Shown here piece by piece: positions 1 to 9,133 of a stretch of 64,000 bases of DNA (position 1 is its first letter; every line of letters starts with the position of its first letter). The notes beneath the pieces were generated by a model, which was not told where the DNA came from, searched no databases, and worked only from the letters and a program-made list of their open reading frames with translations. The DNA is taken from positions 8,192,001 through 8,256,000 of the forward strand of contig NZ_FNSM01000001.1 of assembly GCF_900105415.1 (NCBI RefSeq), written 5' to 3'. A program made the position numbers and the translations under genes. The stretch is from Streptomyces sp. TLI_105 (GTDB lineage Bacteria; Actinomycetota; Actinomycetes; Streptomycetales; Streptomycetaceae).

Positions 1-166
1 GGCCCCGGCGAGCAGACACCGGAGCCACCCTTGACGATCACCAACCATGCCGCCGACCGTAACCCCGCCGTCCGTCCCCGTCCGGCGACGCGACGCTCGC
101 GACCGGGCCGACGACCGTGGTGGCCCAAGGGGGCCGGCGGGGAGATCCGAGGGGCAGACTGTGCGC

Positions 167-895
167 ATGGACGGATGGACACACGTGGGCAGTGAACCCG
201 GTCCCGCACTGTACGGACGCCTGCGCGTCGAGAACGAGGACCTCGGGCCGGCGCGCTGGCTCACCGAGCGCCGCCCCGGGCACGGCGATTTCGGCACGGT
301 CGCCGGCGTCGCCGCACCCGGCTTCCCGGCGTACGCCCGGGTGCTCCACCCCGCGGAGCTCGACGAGCGCCCGGTCCGCTGGGACACCGTGGCCGCCGCG
401 TACGGACGGAAGGTCGAGCCGCTGACGAACTGGCACGAGGTGATCGGCGCGGAGCCGTTCCACCAGAACGGCGGGGACCACGGCCTGCCCGGAGTGTGGG
501 ACGAGGGTCCCGGCGAAGGCCCCACGCCCGTCGGAGTGGCGCATGCCCTGATCCCCGTCCTCGCGCGCCACACCGGCACGCCGGAGCACTGCTGGTACGG
601 CCTGTGGCACGGGTACGGCCGCTGGGACTGGGACGGGATTCCCACGTTCCCGACTCCGGAAAGGGACGAGATCCTGCTGTCCGGAACGCTGGCCGACGCC
701 GTGTCCCCCGAACTCCTGGAGGCGTTCGCCGAACTGCCCGACCTGTGGTGGCCGCAGGACCGCGCCTGGTGCGTGGGCGGCGACGTCGACCTGGTCAGCA
801 CGTACGTCTGCGGCTCCGAGGAACTGATCGCGGATCTGCTCGCCGCGCCCGGCCTGGAGGCCCACCGGGTCGAGGCGTCGGACAGAGTCGGCTGA
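167..895 (+). CDS. Hypothetical cytoplasmic protein, 242 aa
   Basis: I do not recognise the family. The protein is soluble, acidic and rich in Trp, Gly and Pro, with no signal peptide or membrane segment. I chose the ATG at 167 because the upstream in-frame stretch from 47 is Arg/Pro-rich low-complexity sequence typical of non-coding high-GC frames, whereas from MDGWTHVGSEPG onward the composition is protein-like. The centre carries a Trp-rich stretch (HCWYGLWHGYGRWDWDG) and the C-terminal part has DLWWPQDRAWCVGGDVDL. Both look like buried core motifs of a conserved actinobacterial family. No operon partner is evident, because the next gene has its own start 103 bases downstream. Confidence 0.75.
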   Translation: MDGWTHVGSEPGPALYGRLRVENEDLGPARWLTERRPGHGDFGTVAGVAAPGFPAYARVLHPAELDERPVRWDTVAAAYGRKVEPLTNWHEVIGAEPFHQNGGDHGLPGVWDEGPGEGPTPVGVAHALIPVLARHTGTPEHCWYGLWHGYGRWDWDGIPTFPTPERDEILLSGTLADAVSPELLEAFAELPDLWWPQDRAWCVGGDVDLVSTYVCGSEELIADLLAAPGLEAHRVEASDRVG

Positions 896-998
896 GGGCG
901 GTCCGCTCCCGGAGCGCCCGGGGGTGGGGCTGTCCACACCCCCGGGACTCCGGCCTGCCCCAGTGACCGGGCGGCGCCGATGCGCGACGCTGGGCGGT

Positions 999-1907
<909 letters not shown>

Positions 1908-1914
1908 CGCCTGC

Positions 1915-2823
1915 TCAAGGGCCGTTCTCCGCTCCGGGACCGAGGACCTCGAGGAGGCGTGAGACCAGGGGGTTCCGGTCGTCCCCGCGCCAGGCGACGG
2001 CGACCCGGGTGCGCGGGGCGCCCGGTTGGATCCCGCGGTAGGCGACGCCCTTGAGGCGGATGCGGCGGACGCTCTCCGGGGCCAGCGACACACCGAGGCC
2101 GGTCTCCACCAGGGCGCAGACGGTCTGCCATTCCACGGCGTGCTGGACCACCCGGGGCGCGAAGCCCGCCGTGGCGCAGAGATCGGCGATCCGGTCGTAC
2201 AGCGGCGGGCCGACGGCGCGAGGCAGGAGGACGAAGGGGCTGTCCGCCAACTGATCGACCCGCACGGTCCGTTGCCGCGCGAGCGGATGCGCGGACGGCA
2301 GGACCGCCACGAACGGCTCGGTCAGCACGGTGGCGAAGTCGAGTTCGGGGTCGTCGGCGGGGGGCTCGCGCAGCAGCCCGACGTCGATGGTCCTCTCGCG
2401 CAGGGCGGCCAGCTGCGGGGTGGTGGTCATCTCCTGGATGTCCAGGCGCACGGCGGGGAACCGTGTGCGGAAGGTCCTCAGCAGGCCGGGCAGGACGGTC
2501 AGGGCGAGGGAGGCGGCGAAGCCGATCCGCAGGCTGCCGGACCTGCCGCTGCCGGCTTCCCGCGCCGCGGCCAGGCCGTCCGCGAGGCCGGTGAGGGCGT
2601 GCCGGGCCGCGGGGAGGAGTTCCCGCCCGGCGGGAGTGAGGGCGATCCGCCCGGGTCCACGGCTGAACAGGGCGTGCCCGACCTTGTCCTCCAGCCGGCG
2701 GATCTGCTGGCTCAGGGGTGGCTGGGCGATGCCGAGGCGCGCGGCGGCGTGCCCGAAGTGGAGTTCCTCGGCGAGCACGACGAAGGCGTACAGCTGCGCG
2801 AGAGGAATTTCGGGACGATCCAT
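1915..2823 (-). CDS. LysR-family transcriptional regulator, 302 aa
   Basis: This is a typical LysR protein in length and layout. The N-terminal winged HTH (AQLYAFVVLAEELHFGHAAARLGIAQPPLSQQIRRLED, about residues 8-45) is followed by a LysR-substrate effector domain beginning GSLRIGFAASLALTVLPGLL. The ATG at 2823 gives MDRPEIPLAQLYAF, the normal short lead before the HTH. The gene is divergent from the RidA-like gene at 2896 across a 72-bp gap, the classic arrangement for a LysR regulator and its target. The effector is unknown. Its 3' end nearly touches the 3' end of the membrane-protein gene at 1907. Confidence 0.93.
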   Translation of the reverse strand: MDRPEIPLAQLYAFVVLAEELHFGHAAARLGIAQPPLSQQIRRLEDKVGHALFSRGPGRIALTPAGRELLPAARHALTGLADGLAAAREAGSGRSGSLRIGFAASLALTVLPGLLRTFRTRFPAVRLDIQEMTTTPQLAALRERTIDVGLLREPPADDPELDFATVLTEPFVAVLPSAHPLARQRTVRVDQLADSPFVLLPRAVGPPLYDRIADLCATAGFAPRVVQHAVEWQTVCALVETGLGVSLAPESVRRIRLKGVAYRGIQPGAPRTRVAVAWRGDDRNPLVSRLLEVLGPGAENGP

Positions 2824-2847
2824 ACGCCTAGAGATATCACTCCACAC

Positions 2848-2871
2848 CCGATCGCGTATTGGACGTATCGG
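2848..2871. promoter_or_regulatory. Candidate LysR operator between 2823 and 2896
   Basis: The 72-bp divergent gap holds an inverted repeat CCGAT-N14-ATCGG with an inner CGTAT/ACGTA pair. It is the only clear dyad in the gap and lies midway between the two start codons, fitting a LysR site that controls both genes. It was assigned by position only. Confidence 0.4.
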
Positions 2872-2895
2872 CGCAGGTCGCCTAGCGTCCGGCGC

Positions 2896-3285
2896 ATGAC
2901 AGAACGACGTTCCCTCCTCAGCGGATCCACCTTCGAAGAGCAGATCGGCTACGCCCGCGCCGTCGTCGACGGCGACTGGGTGCACGTCTCCGGGACGACC
3001 GGATTCGACTACGCCACGATGACCGTCTCCGAGGACGTGGTGGAGCAGGCCGAGCAGTGCCTCCGCAACATCGAGGCCGCGCTGTCGGAGGCGGGGTGCA
3101 CCTTCGCCGACGTGGTCCGCGTGCGCTATCTGCTGCCCGACCGCACGGACTTCGAGCTCTGCCGGCCGGTGCTGCGGCGCACCTTCGGCGAGGTCCGGCC
3201 GGCCGCCACGATGCTCGTGTGCGGGCTCTCGGACCCCCGGATGAAGATCGAGATCGAGGTGTACGCGCGGCGGGCCACCGCGTGA
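2896..3285 (+). CDS. RidA/YjgF-family protein, 129 aa
   Basis: The length and sequence fit the RidA (YjgF/YER057c/UK114) family of small trimeric proteins, several of which hydrolyse reactive enamine/imine intermediates formed by PLP enzymes. Diagnostic stretches are VDGDWVHVSGTTGFD near the N-terminus, the helix QAEQCLRNIEAALSEAG, RPAATMLVCGL carrying the family Arg, and KIEIEVYA at the C-terminus. The ATG at 2896 directly follows the divergent promoter shared with the LysR gene, so LysR control is likely. The true substrate is unknown, and this subfamily (HVSGTTGFDYATM) often lacks confirmed deaminase activity. Confidence 0.9.
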   Translation: MTERRSLLSGSTFEEQIGYARAVVDGDWVHVSGTTGFDYATMTVSEDVVEQAEQCLRNIEAALSEAGCTFADVVRVRYLLPDRTDFELCRPVLRRTFGEVRPAATMLVCGLSDPRMKIEIEVYARRATA

Positions 3286-3307
3286 CGAGGTGGGGTGTCC
3301 TCGTCCT

Positions 3308-3652
3308 TCAGCCCAAGTCGTCTTCACGCAGGGTGAGTTCGAGGAGGCCGGGGAAGCGGGCGTCGAATTCCTCGCGGCGGAGGCGGTTGAGCCGCTTCGG
3401 TCCCTGATCGCGCTGCTCGACGAGACCGGCGCCGCGCAGGACGGTGAAGTGGTGGCTCTTGGCGGCCCTGCCGACGGGCACGTCGAAGTTGCTGCAGCTG
3501 AGCGTCCAGTCGGGCCGGGAGGCCAGCTCGCGGATCAGCTGGATGCGGACGGGGTCGGCGAGCGCGGAGAGCGCGGTGAGGAGGGCGACGTCGTCGGGGT
3601 GCGTGTGCACGGGCGCCGGGCGGTGGCCCGTGCCTCCAGGCTGCTCCGGCAT
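3308..3652 (-). CDS. ArsR-family HTH regulator, 114 aa
   Basis: The protein is a small winged-helix repressor of the ArsR/SmtB type: ALSALADPVRIQLIRELASRPDWTL is helix 1-2, and RAAKSHHFTVLRGAGLVEQRDQG is the recognition helix and start of the wing. No CxC-type metal site is seen, so it may sense something other than a metal. The ATG at 3652 is preceded by GGGAG at about 8 bases. It is divergent from the quinone oxidoreductase at 3786, and the gap holds a perfect inverted repeat (3717-3742), so it probably represses that gene and itself. Confidence 0.9.
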   Translation of the reverse strand: MPEQPGGTGHRPAPVHTHPDDVALLTALSALADPVRIQLIRELASRPDWTLSCSNFDVPVGRAAKSHHFTVLRGAGLVEQRDQGPKRLNRLRREEFDARFPGLLELTLREDDLG

Positions 3653-3716
3653 CCCGCTCACTCCCTTGTCGCGGCCCGATCCGCTTGCCCAATGTTCGAT
3701 GACCATCATACAGTCC

Positions 3717-3742
3717 GAGTGTTCGCTTCTCGTTGAACACTC
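3717..3742. promoter_or_regulatory. Candidate ArsR operator: perfect inverted repeat GAGTGTTC-N10-GAACACTC
   Basis: The 8-base arms at 3717-3724 and 3735-3742 are exact reverse complements. The dyad sits in the divergent gap between the ArsR gene (start 3652) and the oxidoreductase gene (start 3786). Its position and symmetry fit a dimeric ArsR repressor controlling both promoters. Confidence 0.65.
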
Positions 3743-3785
3743 CGTTCGGGCCCCCGTCCGAGCACTCCTGAAGGGTGGTTCCTCC

Positions 3786-4763
3786 ATGCGCGCGATCGAG
3801 TTCCACGAGTACGGCGGTCCCGACGTCCTGCGACTCGTCGAGGCCACGGCACCCCGGCCGGGACCGGGACAGGTGGCCATCGACGTCGCCTGGGCGGGAG
3901 TGAACTTCGCCGACGTCAAGGCCCGCGCGGAGGGATACCGGGTCGACGAACTGCCCTACCGGCCCGGCCTGGAGGTCTCCGGTCGCGTCCGGGCCGTCGG
4001 CGAGGGGGTCGACGGCATCGAGGTGGGCCGGGAAGTCGCCGCCCTCGTCGGCGGGGGAGGCTACGCCGAGGTGGCCCTCGCCCGGGCCGACGCCGTCTTC
4101 CCGCTCCCCGAGGGGCTGGACCCGAGGACCGCGGCGACGCTCCCCACGGTCCTGCCGACCGCGCACGCCCTGATCCACGAGGTGGGGAGGCTGCGTGCGG
4201 GCGAGAGCGTGCTCGTGCACGGAGCGGCGGGCGGCGTCGGCACGGCCGTCGGCCAACTGGCCCGGGCCGCGGGCGCGGGGGCCGTGTACGGCGTGGCCTC
4301 CACCGAGGCGAAGGCCGCGTACGCCCTGAAGTACGGCTACGACGAGGTCTTCCGCCCCGACACCTTCGCCGAGGACGTCCGGCGGGCCACCGGCGGCAGG
4401 GGAGTCGACCTCGTCCTCGACCCGGTCGGCGGAGAGACGCTCCGCCGGGGCCTGGGCGCCCTGGCAGCCTTCGGACGCCTGGTCTCCTTCGGCAACGCCG
4501 GCGGCGGCGCCCCGTGGCAGGTCGGCCAGCCCGAACTGTACGGCCAGGGGCACTCCGTCGCGGGCTTCTCCGTGCTGACGCTCGCCCAGACGGCCCCCGC
4601 CGCCGCACGCGCCCTGACCGAGCGCGCCCTGCGCGCGGTCTCCGAGGGGACGGTCACCCTTCCCGTCACCGCCGAATTCCCCCTCGTCGACGCGGCCGAG
4701 GCCCATCGGCTCCTGGGGGGACGCGGCTCCACGGGCAAGCTTCTGCTGCGGGTGAAGGACTGA
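3786..4763 (+). CDS. Zinc-independent quinone oxidoreductase (MDR superfamily), 325 aa
   Basis: This medium-chain dehydrogenase/reductase resembles NADPH:quinone reductase. The N-terminal GroES-like domain has MRAIEFHEYGGPDVLRLVE and PGLEVSGRVRAVGEGV. The Rossmann domain carries the nucleotide loop VLVHGAAGGVGTAVGQLA (about residues 140-158) and DLVLDPVGGETLRRGLG. The catalytic zinc Cys/His set of true alcohol dehydrogenases is absent, as expected for the quinone reductase branch. The ATG at 3786 follows a GAAGG ribosome site. The ArsR gene upstream is divergent and likely represses it, so the enzyme may be induced by an electrophile or quinone stress signal. Confidence 0.9.
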   Translation: MRAIEFHEYGGPDVLRLVEATAPRPGPGQVAIDVAWAGVNFADVKARAEGYRVDELPYRPGLEVSGRVRAVGEGVDGIEVGREVAALVGGGGYAEVALARADAVFPLPEGLDPRTAATLPTVLPTAHALIHEVGRLRAGESVLVHGAAGGVGTAVGQLARAAGAGAVYGVASTEAKAAYALKYGYDEVFRPDTFAEDVRRATGGRGVDLVLDPVGGETLRRGLGALAAFGRLVSFGNAGGGAPWQVGQPELYGQGHSVAGFSVLTLAQTAPAAARALTERALRAVSEGTVTLPVTAEFPLVDAAEAHRLLGGRGSTGKLLLRVKD

Positions 4764-4821
4764 CCGGATTCGCCCGCCGGAGCGGGACCCCGGCCCCACC
4801 GCGCGGGGCGGGCCGCCGCTC

Positions 4822-5418
4822 CTACCAGTCCGTCGGATAGCCCTGGTGCCGTACGCACCCTCCGTCGGCGGTGAGGGTCGGTTCGCCGTCGTACCGGTCG
4901 GGGCGCAGGGACAGTTCGACGCCGCGGTCGTCCGTCGCCCGGACCCCCGGCAGGCCGGCTCCCGGTTCGCCCGTTGCCGGGGCGGGGAGGACCTCCACCG
5001 TCAGACCCCGCGCGGACCACTCCTTCCGGAGGGTGTCGACCGCCGCCGTGTACGCGGTGTCGCTCGCGAAGCCGGGTGTCCAGTCGACGGTCGGCCGGTC
5101 TCGGGTGACGCCGTCCGAGTCCATGCCCAGGTCGTCCTTGCAGGAGGCGTTGGCCATCTCCTTCCGCTTGATCACGGAGTCCGGGTCGATGCCCAGGCGC
5201 CGCACCGCGTCCTCGCCCGCCTCCCGGGTGTACCGCAGGTGCTCGCGGTACGCCGTCTCCGACAGAACCGCACCGCCCGCCAGCGACGCGCAGCCCTGGG
5301 CGAGCGCCGCGAGGAGGAGCACCGACACCGCCCCGCCCGCGACCAGTGCCACGACACGGCCCCGACGGCGCGGAGCGGGGGCGGAGGAGTGCGGGGCGGG
5401 AGCGGGCGTCGTCGTCAT
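4822..5418 (-). CDS. Membrane-anchored hypothetical protein, 198 aa
   Basis: A Pro/Ala-rich basic N-terminus (APAPRRRGR) precedes one hydrophobic segment (VVALVAGGAVSVLLLAALAQGC, about residues 20-42), and the rest is polar and probably outside the membrane. The C-terminal half (EVLPAPATGEPGAGLPGVRATDDRGVELSLRPDR) suggests a small alpha/beta domain like those of secreted Streptomyces proteins of unknown role. The Cys after LAQG is not a canonical lipobox because the -3 residue is Ala rather than Leu. I prefer the ATG at 5418, but a GTG at 5424 is also possible. I do not recognise the family. Confidence 0.7.
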   Translation of the reverse strand: MTTTPAPAPHSSAPAPRRRGRVVALVAGGAVSVLLLAALAQGCASLAGGAVLSETAYREHLRYTREAGEDAVRRLGIDPDSVIKRKEMANASCKDDLGMDSDGVTRDRPTVDWTPGFASDTAYTAAVDTLRKEWSARGLTVEVLPAPATGEPGAGLPGVRATDDRGVELSLRPDRYDGEPTLTADGGCVRHQGYPTDW

Positions 5419-5496
5419 GGGCACATTCCAGCAGCCGGCCCGGAGGGGGCGGCACCGCTTCCGTACTCAGAGACGAGGTGAGTACGTTTCCCGCGG

Positions 5497-6072
5497 TCAG
5501 CCCTGCCGACGGAAGTCCAGCATGCAGAAGACCTTGTCGTAGCGGCGTTCGCCGACGGCCACGAAGTCGGGCAGGCGGCCGTACTCGGTGAAGCCCAGCG
5601 ACCGGTAGAGGTGCAGGGCGTCGGCGTTGTCGCCCCGGGCGTCCAGGGTGAGGACCTCGATCCCGGCCTCCCGGGCGTCGGCGATCAGGGCGCCGGTCAG
5701 CGCCCGGCCGATGCCGAGGCCCTGGGCGGCGGAGTCCACCGCGATCTTCTCGAGATCGGCGTGCGGCCGATGGGTCGGCCGGGTGTAGCGGAGCCAGTAC
5801 CCCAACCCGACCAGCCGGTGGTCGGCGTAGGCGAGCCGGAGGGCCGCGTCCCCCGCCCGTACGGCGGACAGGACGTGGTCCAGAAGCTCCGTCACCTCTT
5901 CCCGCGACGGCGGCTCGACCCAGCCCAGGGCCGCGCCTCTTTCGACCAGGTCCGACAGGATCCGGTGGGCCGAGTCCGCGAGCCGCTCCCGCAGAGCCGG
6001 ATCGGACACCGCCTCCACGGCGTCGAGGACGGTGGGCCGGGGGGTCGCGTCACGGGGCATCGCCGGTTTCAT
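5497..6072 (-). CDS. GNAT-family N-acetyltransferase, 191 aa
   Basis: The acetyl-CoA pyrophosphate loop typical of GNAT enzymes is visible as AQGLGIGRALTGALIADARE. Before it is the beta-4 strand LEKIAVDSAA, and after it VLTLDARGDNADALHLYRSLGFTEYGRLPDF, the usual closing motif. The first 90 residues form a helical lead. The start is uncertain: ATG 6072 (MKPAMPRD), ATG 6090 and an upstream codon at 6129 are all in frame, and I prefer 6072 because of an AGG about nine bases upstream. The substrate cannot be predicted. The gene stands alone. Confidence 0.88.
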   Translation of the reverse strand: MKPAMPRDATPRPTVLDAVEAVSDPALRERLADSAHRILSDLVERGAALGWVEPPSREEVTELLDHVLSAVRAGDAALRLAYADHRLVGLGYWLRYTRPTHRPHADLEKIAVDSAAQGLGIGRALTGALIADAREAGIEVLTLDARGDNADALHLYRSLGFTEYGRLPDFVAVGERRYDKVFCMLDFRRQG

Positions 6073-6147
6073 GATCGTCAGCCTAGCCATCGTGAGGGCC
6101 GGCCCGGGCTCCGGCCGCCATGTCGTCACCGCCGACCGGGCGGGCGA

Positions 6148-6636
6148 TCAGCCTCGCCGCCGAGGCTTTCGGTTCGGCCGGTGCGGGCGCACCAGGGCGT
6201 CGAGACCGCCCACGGCCGCACGGACGTGCCCGGGTTCGCGCGGGACGGTCCCGCCCGCACACCACCAGGACAGCCGCCCGTCCGCCTCGCGCAGATGCAT
6301 GCCAAGGTCGTGCTCCCTGCACAGCGGCCATGCCCGCCAGAGCCGCTCGGTGACCGTCTCCTGCGATGCGTCGGTGACGGCCGACAGGGCGAGAACGGGG
6401 TCGTCCGCCGACTCCGGGGCCAGGAAGTTGCCGTGCCACTCCCCGTCGGCCAGGGCCACGTAGACGTTCTCGGTCTCGTCCTCGTGCTCCGAGGGAAGGC
6501 CCACCAGGCGCAGAAGTCCTTGGTCCGGCAAGGCCACCGCGAGATCCCGGTTGACGAGGGCGAGGGCCTCGTCCCAGAACGGGTACGCACCGCGCGGGAC
6601 CTGACGGGGCCTCGGTGGATCGAAGAAAGCGCTCAT
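6148..6636 (-). CDS. Hypothetical protein, 162 aa
   Basis: The protein is soluble with an acidic N-terminal two thirds (MSAFFDPPRPRQVPRGAYPF onward) and a conserved-looking core HLREADGRLSWWCAGG. The basic tail RPHRPNRKPRRRG is unusual for the rest of the chain. The ATG at 6636 has a strong GGAGG nine bases upstream and is preferred over the ATG at 6645. I do not recognise the family. It may be a Streptomyces-specific SUKH- or immunity-like single-domain protein, but nothing in the sequence proves that. Confidence 0.65.
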   Translation of the reverse strand: MSAFFDPPRPRQVPRGAYPFWDEALALVNRDLAVALPDQGLLRLVGLPSEHEDETENVYVALADGEWHGNFLAPESADDPVLALSAVTDASQETVTERLWRAWPLCREHDLGMHLREADGRLSWWCAGGTVPREPGHVRAAVGGLDALVRPHRPNRKPRRRG

Positions 6637-6798
6637 GGAGACCATCCTCCAGGACCCGCCCCCGCGGCTGACGTCACAGGGGCGGGCTGCTCACGACCTC
6701 GGGAGGTCAGTGCCCTCTCGTACGCCCGGCCCCTAGGGAGGCTCCTGACGACGGCGGGTCGGAGGCGATCCCCGGGTGCCGCGGCCCGGGCGATCGGG

Positions 6799-8292
6799 TC
6801 ACTCGCCCGAGTCGATGGTCGGCCGGCGCAGCTGCACCTCGGCGCCCGTCTGCTTGAAGGACTCCGCGGACACCGGCACGAGCACCGCGTCGCGGTGGAA
6901 GTCCCGCAGGTTCGTCGACCCGCAGCTGATCATCGTCGAGGTGAGCTTCGCCCGGGTCCGCTCCACGTTGTCGTACAGGCTGCCCGCGTAGGGCACGTAG
7001 CCGTCGACGCCCTCCTCGAAGACCATCTGGCCGCGCTGGCCGTAGCGGGCCGCGTTCTGCGCGCGCCGCGAGCCCTCGCCCCAGTACTCCTTGTACCACT
7101 GGCCGCCGATCTGCAGCTTCCGCGACGGGCTCTCGTCGAGGCGGGCGAAGTAGCGGCCGAGCATGATGAAGTCCGCCCCCATGGCCAGCGCCATCGCCAT
7201 GTGCGAGTCGTTGAGCAGACCGCCGTCGCAGCACAGCGGCACGTACACCCCGGTCTCCTCGGCGTACGCGTCGCGCGCCTCGACCACGTCGAGCAGTGCG
7301 GAGGCCTGGCCGCGGCCGATGCCCTTCTGCGCCCGGGTGGTGCAGATGGCGCCGCCACCGATCCCGACCTTCACGAACGCCGCGCCCGCATCGGCCAGAT
7401 AGCGGAAGGCCCGCCCGTCGACGACGTTCCCGGCACCGACGAAGACGTCGTCCCCGTACGTCTCCCGGGCGAATTCGACGGTCCTCGCCTGGTAGACGGA
7501 GTAGCCGTCGGAGGAGTCCAGACACAGCACGTCCGCACCGGCCTCCACCAGGGCGGGAATACGGTCCTTGAAGTCCCGGGAATTGATGCCGGCGCCGACC
7601 CGCAGGCGCTTCTCGCCGTCCACCGTGGCCCGGTGGTACGTCTTGTGGGCCTGGTAGTCCCGCTTGAGGACCAGGGAGACGGCCCGGTCGTCCTCGAGGA
7701 CCGGCAGCACGTCCAGGTGGTGGTGCCAGATCAGCTCGTTCGCTTCGGACAGGGAGACCGTGGCCGGCGCGGTGACCAGACCGTCACGGCCCCGCATCCG
7801 GCTGCCGGCGGTCTCGGAGGCTCCGTGCCGCTCCAGATGGAAGTCGTCGAGACTGATGATCCCGAGGAACTCGCCGTCCGTCTCCCCGTCCCGCGTGACG
7901 ACGGCGACGCCCTGCTCGGTGTCCGTCAACTGCCGGGCGACCTCGCCGAGCGGCGTCGCGGGCGCCACGGTGACCTCGCTGGTCCGGAAGCCGGCCTTGT
8001 GCCGCTTCACCGCCCGCACGTCCGCGGCCTGGTCCTCGATCCGCTGGTTCTGATGGATGAACGACAGCCCGCCCACCTGCGCGAGCGCCACCGCGAGCGT
8101 CGGTGACGACACGGCCTGCATGATGGCGCTCACCATGGGGGTGGCGACCCGGATCCCCGGCTCCTCGCCGACCCGGTGACGGACCAGCGGCGCCCCGAGA
8201 TCCACCTTGTCCGGTGTGCAGTCTTCCGTGGTCAGGCCGGGAATGAGGAGGTACTCGCTCAGCGTACGAGAGATCTCGGGAAGGATTTTCAC
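6799..8292 (-). CDS. guaB1: GuaB1-family IMP dehydrogenase-related protein (probable GMP reductase), 497 aa
   Basis: The IMPDH/GMPR TIM barrel is split by a pair of CBS modules (about residues 95-225, [28 protein letters not shown] to SLVLKRDY). The catalytic loop [20 protein letters not shown] contains the active Cys and phosphate-binding Gly run, followed by [33 protein letters not shown]. The GTG at 8292 gives [20 protein letters not shown] and has GGAGA five bases upstream. The sequence matches the actinobacterial GuaB1 group rather than GuaB2. The mycobacterial member was shown to be a GMP reductase with a regulatory CBS domain, so purine salvage is the likeliest role here. Confidence 0.9.
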   Translation of the reverse strand: MKILPEISRTLSEYLLIPGLTTEDCTPDKVDLGAPLVRHRVGEEPGIRVATPMVSAIMQAVSSPTLAVALAQVGGLSFIHQNQRIEDQAADVRAVKRHKAGFRTSEVTVAPATPLGEVARQLTDTEQGVAVVTRDGETDGEFLGIISLDDFHLERHGASETAGSRMRGRDGLVTAPATVSLSEANELIWHHHLDVLPVLEDDRAVSLVLKRDYQAHKTYHRATVDGEKRLRVGAGINSRDFKDRIPALVEAGADVLCLDSSDGYSVYQARTVEFARETYGDDVFVGAGNVVDGRAFRYLADAGAAFVKVGIGGGAICTTRAQKGIGRGQASALLDVVEARDAYAEETGVYVPLCCDGGLLNDSHMAMALAMGADFIMLGRYFARLDESPSRKLQIGGQWYKEYWGEGSRRAQNAARYGQRGQMVFEEGVDGYVPYAGSLYDNVERTRAKLTSTMISCGSTNLRDFHRDAVLVPVSAESFKQTGAEVQLRRPTIDSGE

Positions 8293-8695
8293 ATCGTCTC
8301 CAGCAAGGAGCCTGTGCGCCGGTCCGCTACGGGACGGCGAGGCTCGTACGGGCAGTGCGGATCGATGCCGGCCGGGAGCGCACTGTCGGAAGTGGGCGCT
8401 CTGGACATCCTGAGAGCGGGCGCGCCCGGCGGGGCAGTGCGCACGCGTGGCCGAACCGACGGCGAAGGCGCGCCGACCCCAATTCCACGATGCTGCACAG
8501 GCGTTGACTTCCATGACGCCATGCGTGATCTTAACGCAGCCCCGCGGCACGCCGTACGCGGCCTCGGGGCTCCGCCCGCCGCCGCGCCTCACCGCCGACC
8601 GTCACGGGCGCACGAACACCGCCACGTCATGGCGTCCGCGAGGTCCGGACACAACTCGGTGGCGCTCGGCGGGAAGATCGGGAAGGCTCGTCCCC
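8293..8695. other. 400-bp intergenic region upstream of guaB1 and the VOC gene
   Basis: This is the divergent gap between guaB1 and the VOC-protein gene. Both promoters must lie here. I see no convincing open frame, RNA gene or long inverted repeat. Confidence 0.5.
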
Positions 8696-9079
8696 ATGGT
8701 CTCGGTATTGCAGAACGTGGCGATCGACTGTGCGGACGCCTATGAGCTGGCCCGCTTCTGGAGCAGGGTGACGGGTCGTCCGCTGCATCCGGAGGACGGA
8801 CCGGGGTCGCGGGAGACCCAGGTGCTGCTCGTGGAGGGCCCGGTGCTGTACTTCAACCAGGTGCCCGAGGCCAAGACGGTGAAGAACCGGCTCCATCTGT
8901 GCCTGCGTCCCGAGGCCTCGCGGGACGAGGAGGTGGAGCGGCTGCTGGGCCTCGGTGCCACCTTCGTCGCCGACCACCGGAATCCCGACGGTTCGGGGTG
9001 GGCGGTCCTCGCCGACCCCGAGGGCAACGAATTCTGCGTTCTGCGCGGCGAGTCCGACCGGGCGGCCGGCGGCTCCTGA
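8696..9079 (+). CDS. VOC-superfamily (glyoxalase-like) protein, 127 aa
   Basis: The chain has two beta-alpha-beta-beta-beta half modules of the vicinal oxygen chelate fold. It opens with SVLQNVAIDCADAYELARFWSRVTGRPLHPEDG and closes with WAVLADPEGNEFCVLRG, the usual VOC signature whose Glu can bind metal. The ATG at 8696 has GGAAGG upstream. The many Streptomyces proteins of this group are annotated as glyoxalase/bleomycin-resistance-like without known substrate. It faces the PRC-barrel gene across a hairpin terminator. Confidence 0.85.
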   Translation: MVSVLQNVAIDCADAYELARFWSRVTGRPLHPEDGPGSRETQVLLVEGPVLYFNQVPEAKTVKNRLHLCLRPEASRDEEVERLLGLGATFVADHRNPDGSGWAVLADPEGNEFCVLRGESDRAAGGS

Positions 9080-9093
9080 CGCGCCCGCGCCGC

Positions 9094-9116
9094 GTCCGGC
9101 CCGGTGCGGGCCGGAC
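9094..9116. terminator. Hairpin between convergent VOC and PRC-barrel genes
   Basis: Ten-base perfect arms (9094-9103 and 9107-9116, GTCCGGCCCG with its complement) flank a 3-base loop, midway between two converging stop codons. It fits a bidirectional terminator without a U-tract, which is common in Streptomyces. Confidence 0.6.
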
Positions 9117-9133
9117 GGGCGAGGGCGTGCGGG

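Noticed and set aside
1..46. Possible start of a minus-strand gene at the left edge (GTG at 41 or ATG at 48)
   Set aside because: Only about 15 codons are visible, without a ribosome site or recognisable sequence.
5611..8106. Plus-strand open frame of 831 codons
   Set aside because: It is opposite the GNAT, 6148-6636 and guaB1 genes. The protein-like composition is only on the minus strand, where the IMPDH motifs are clear.
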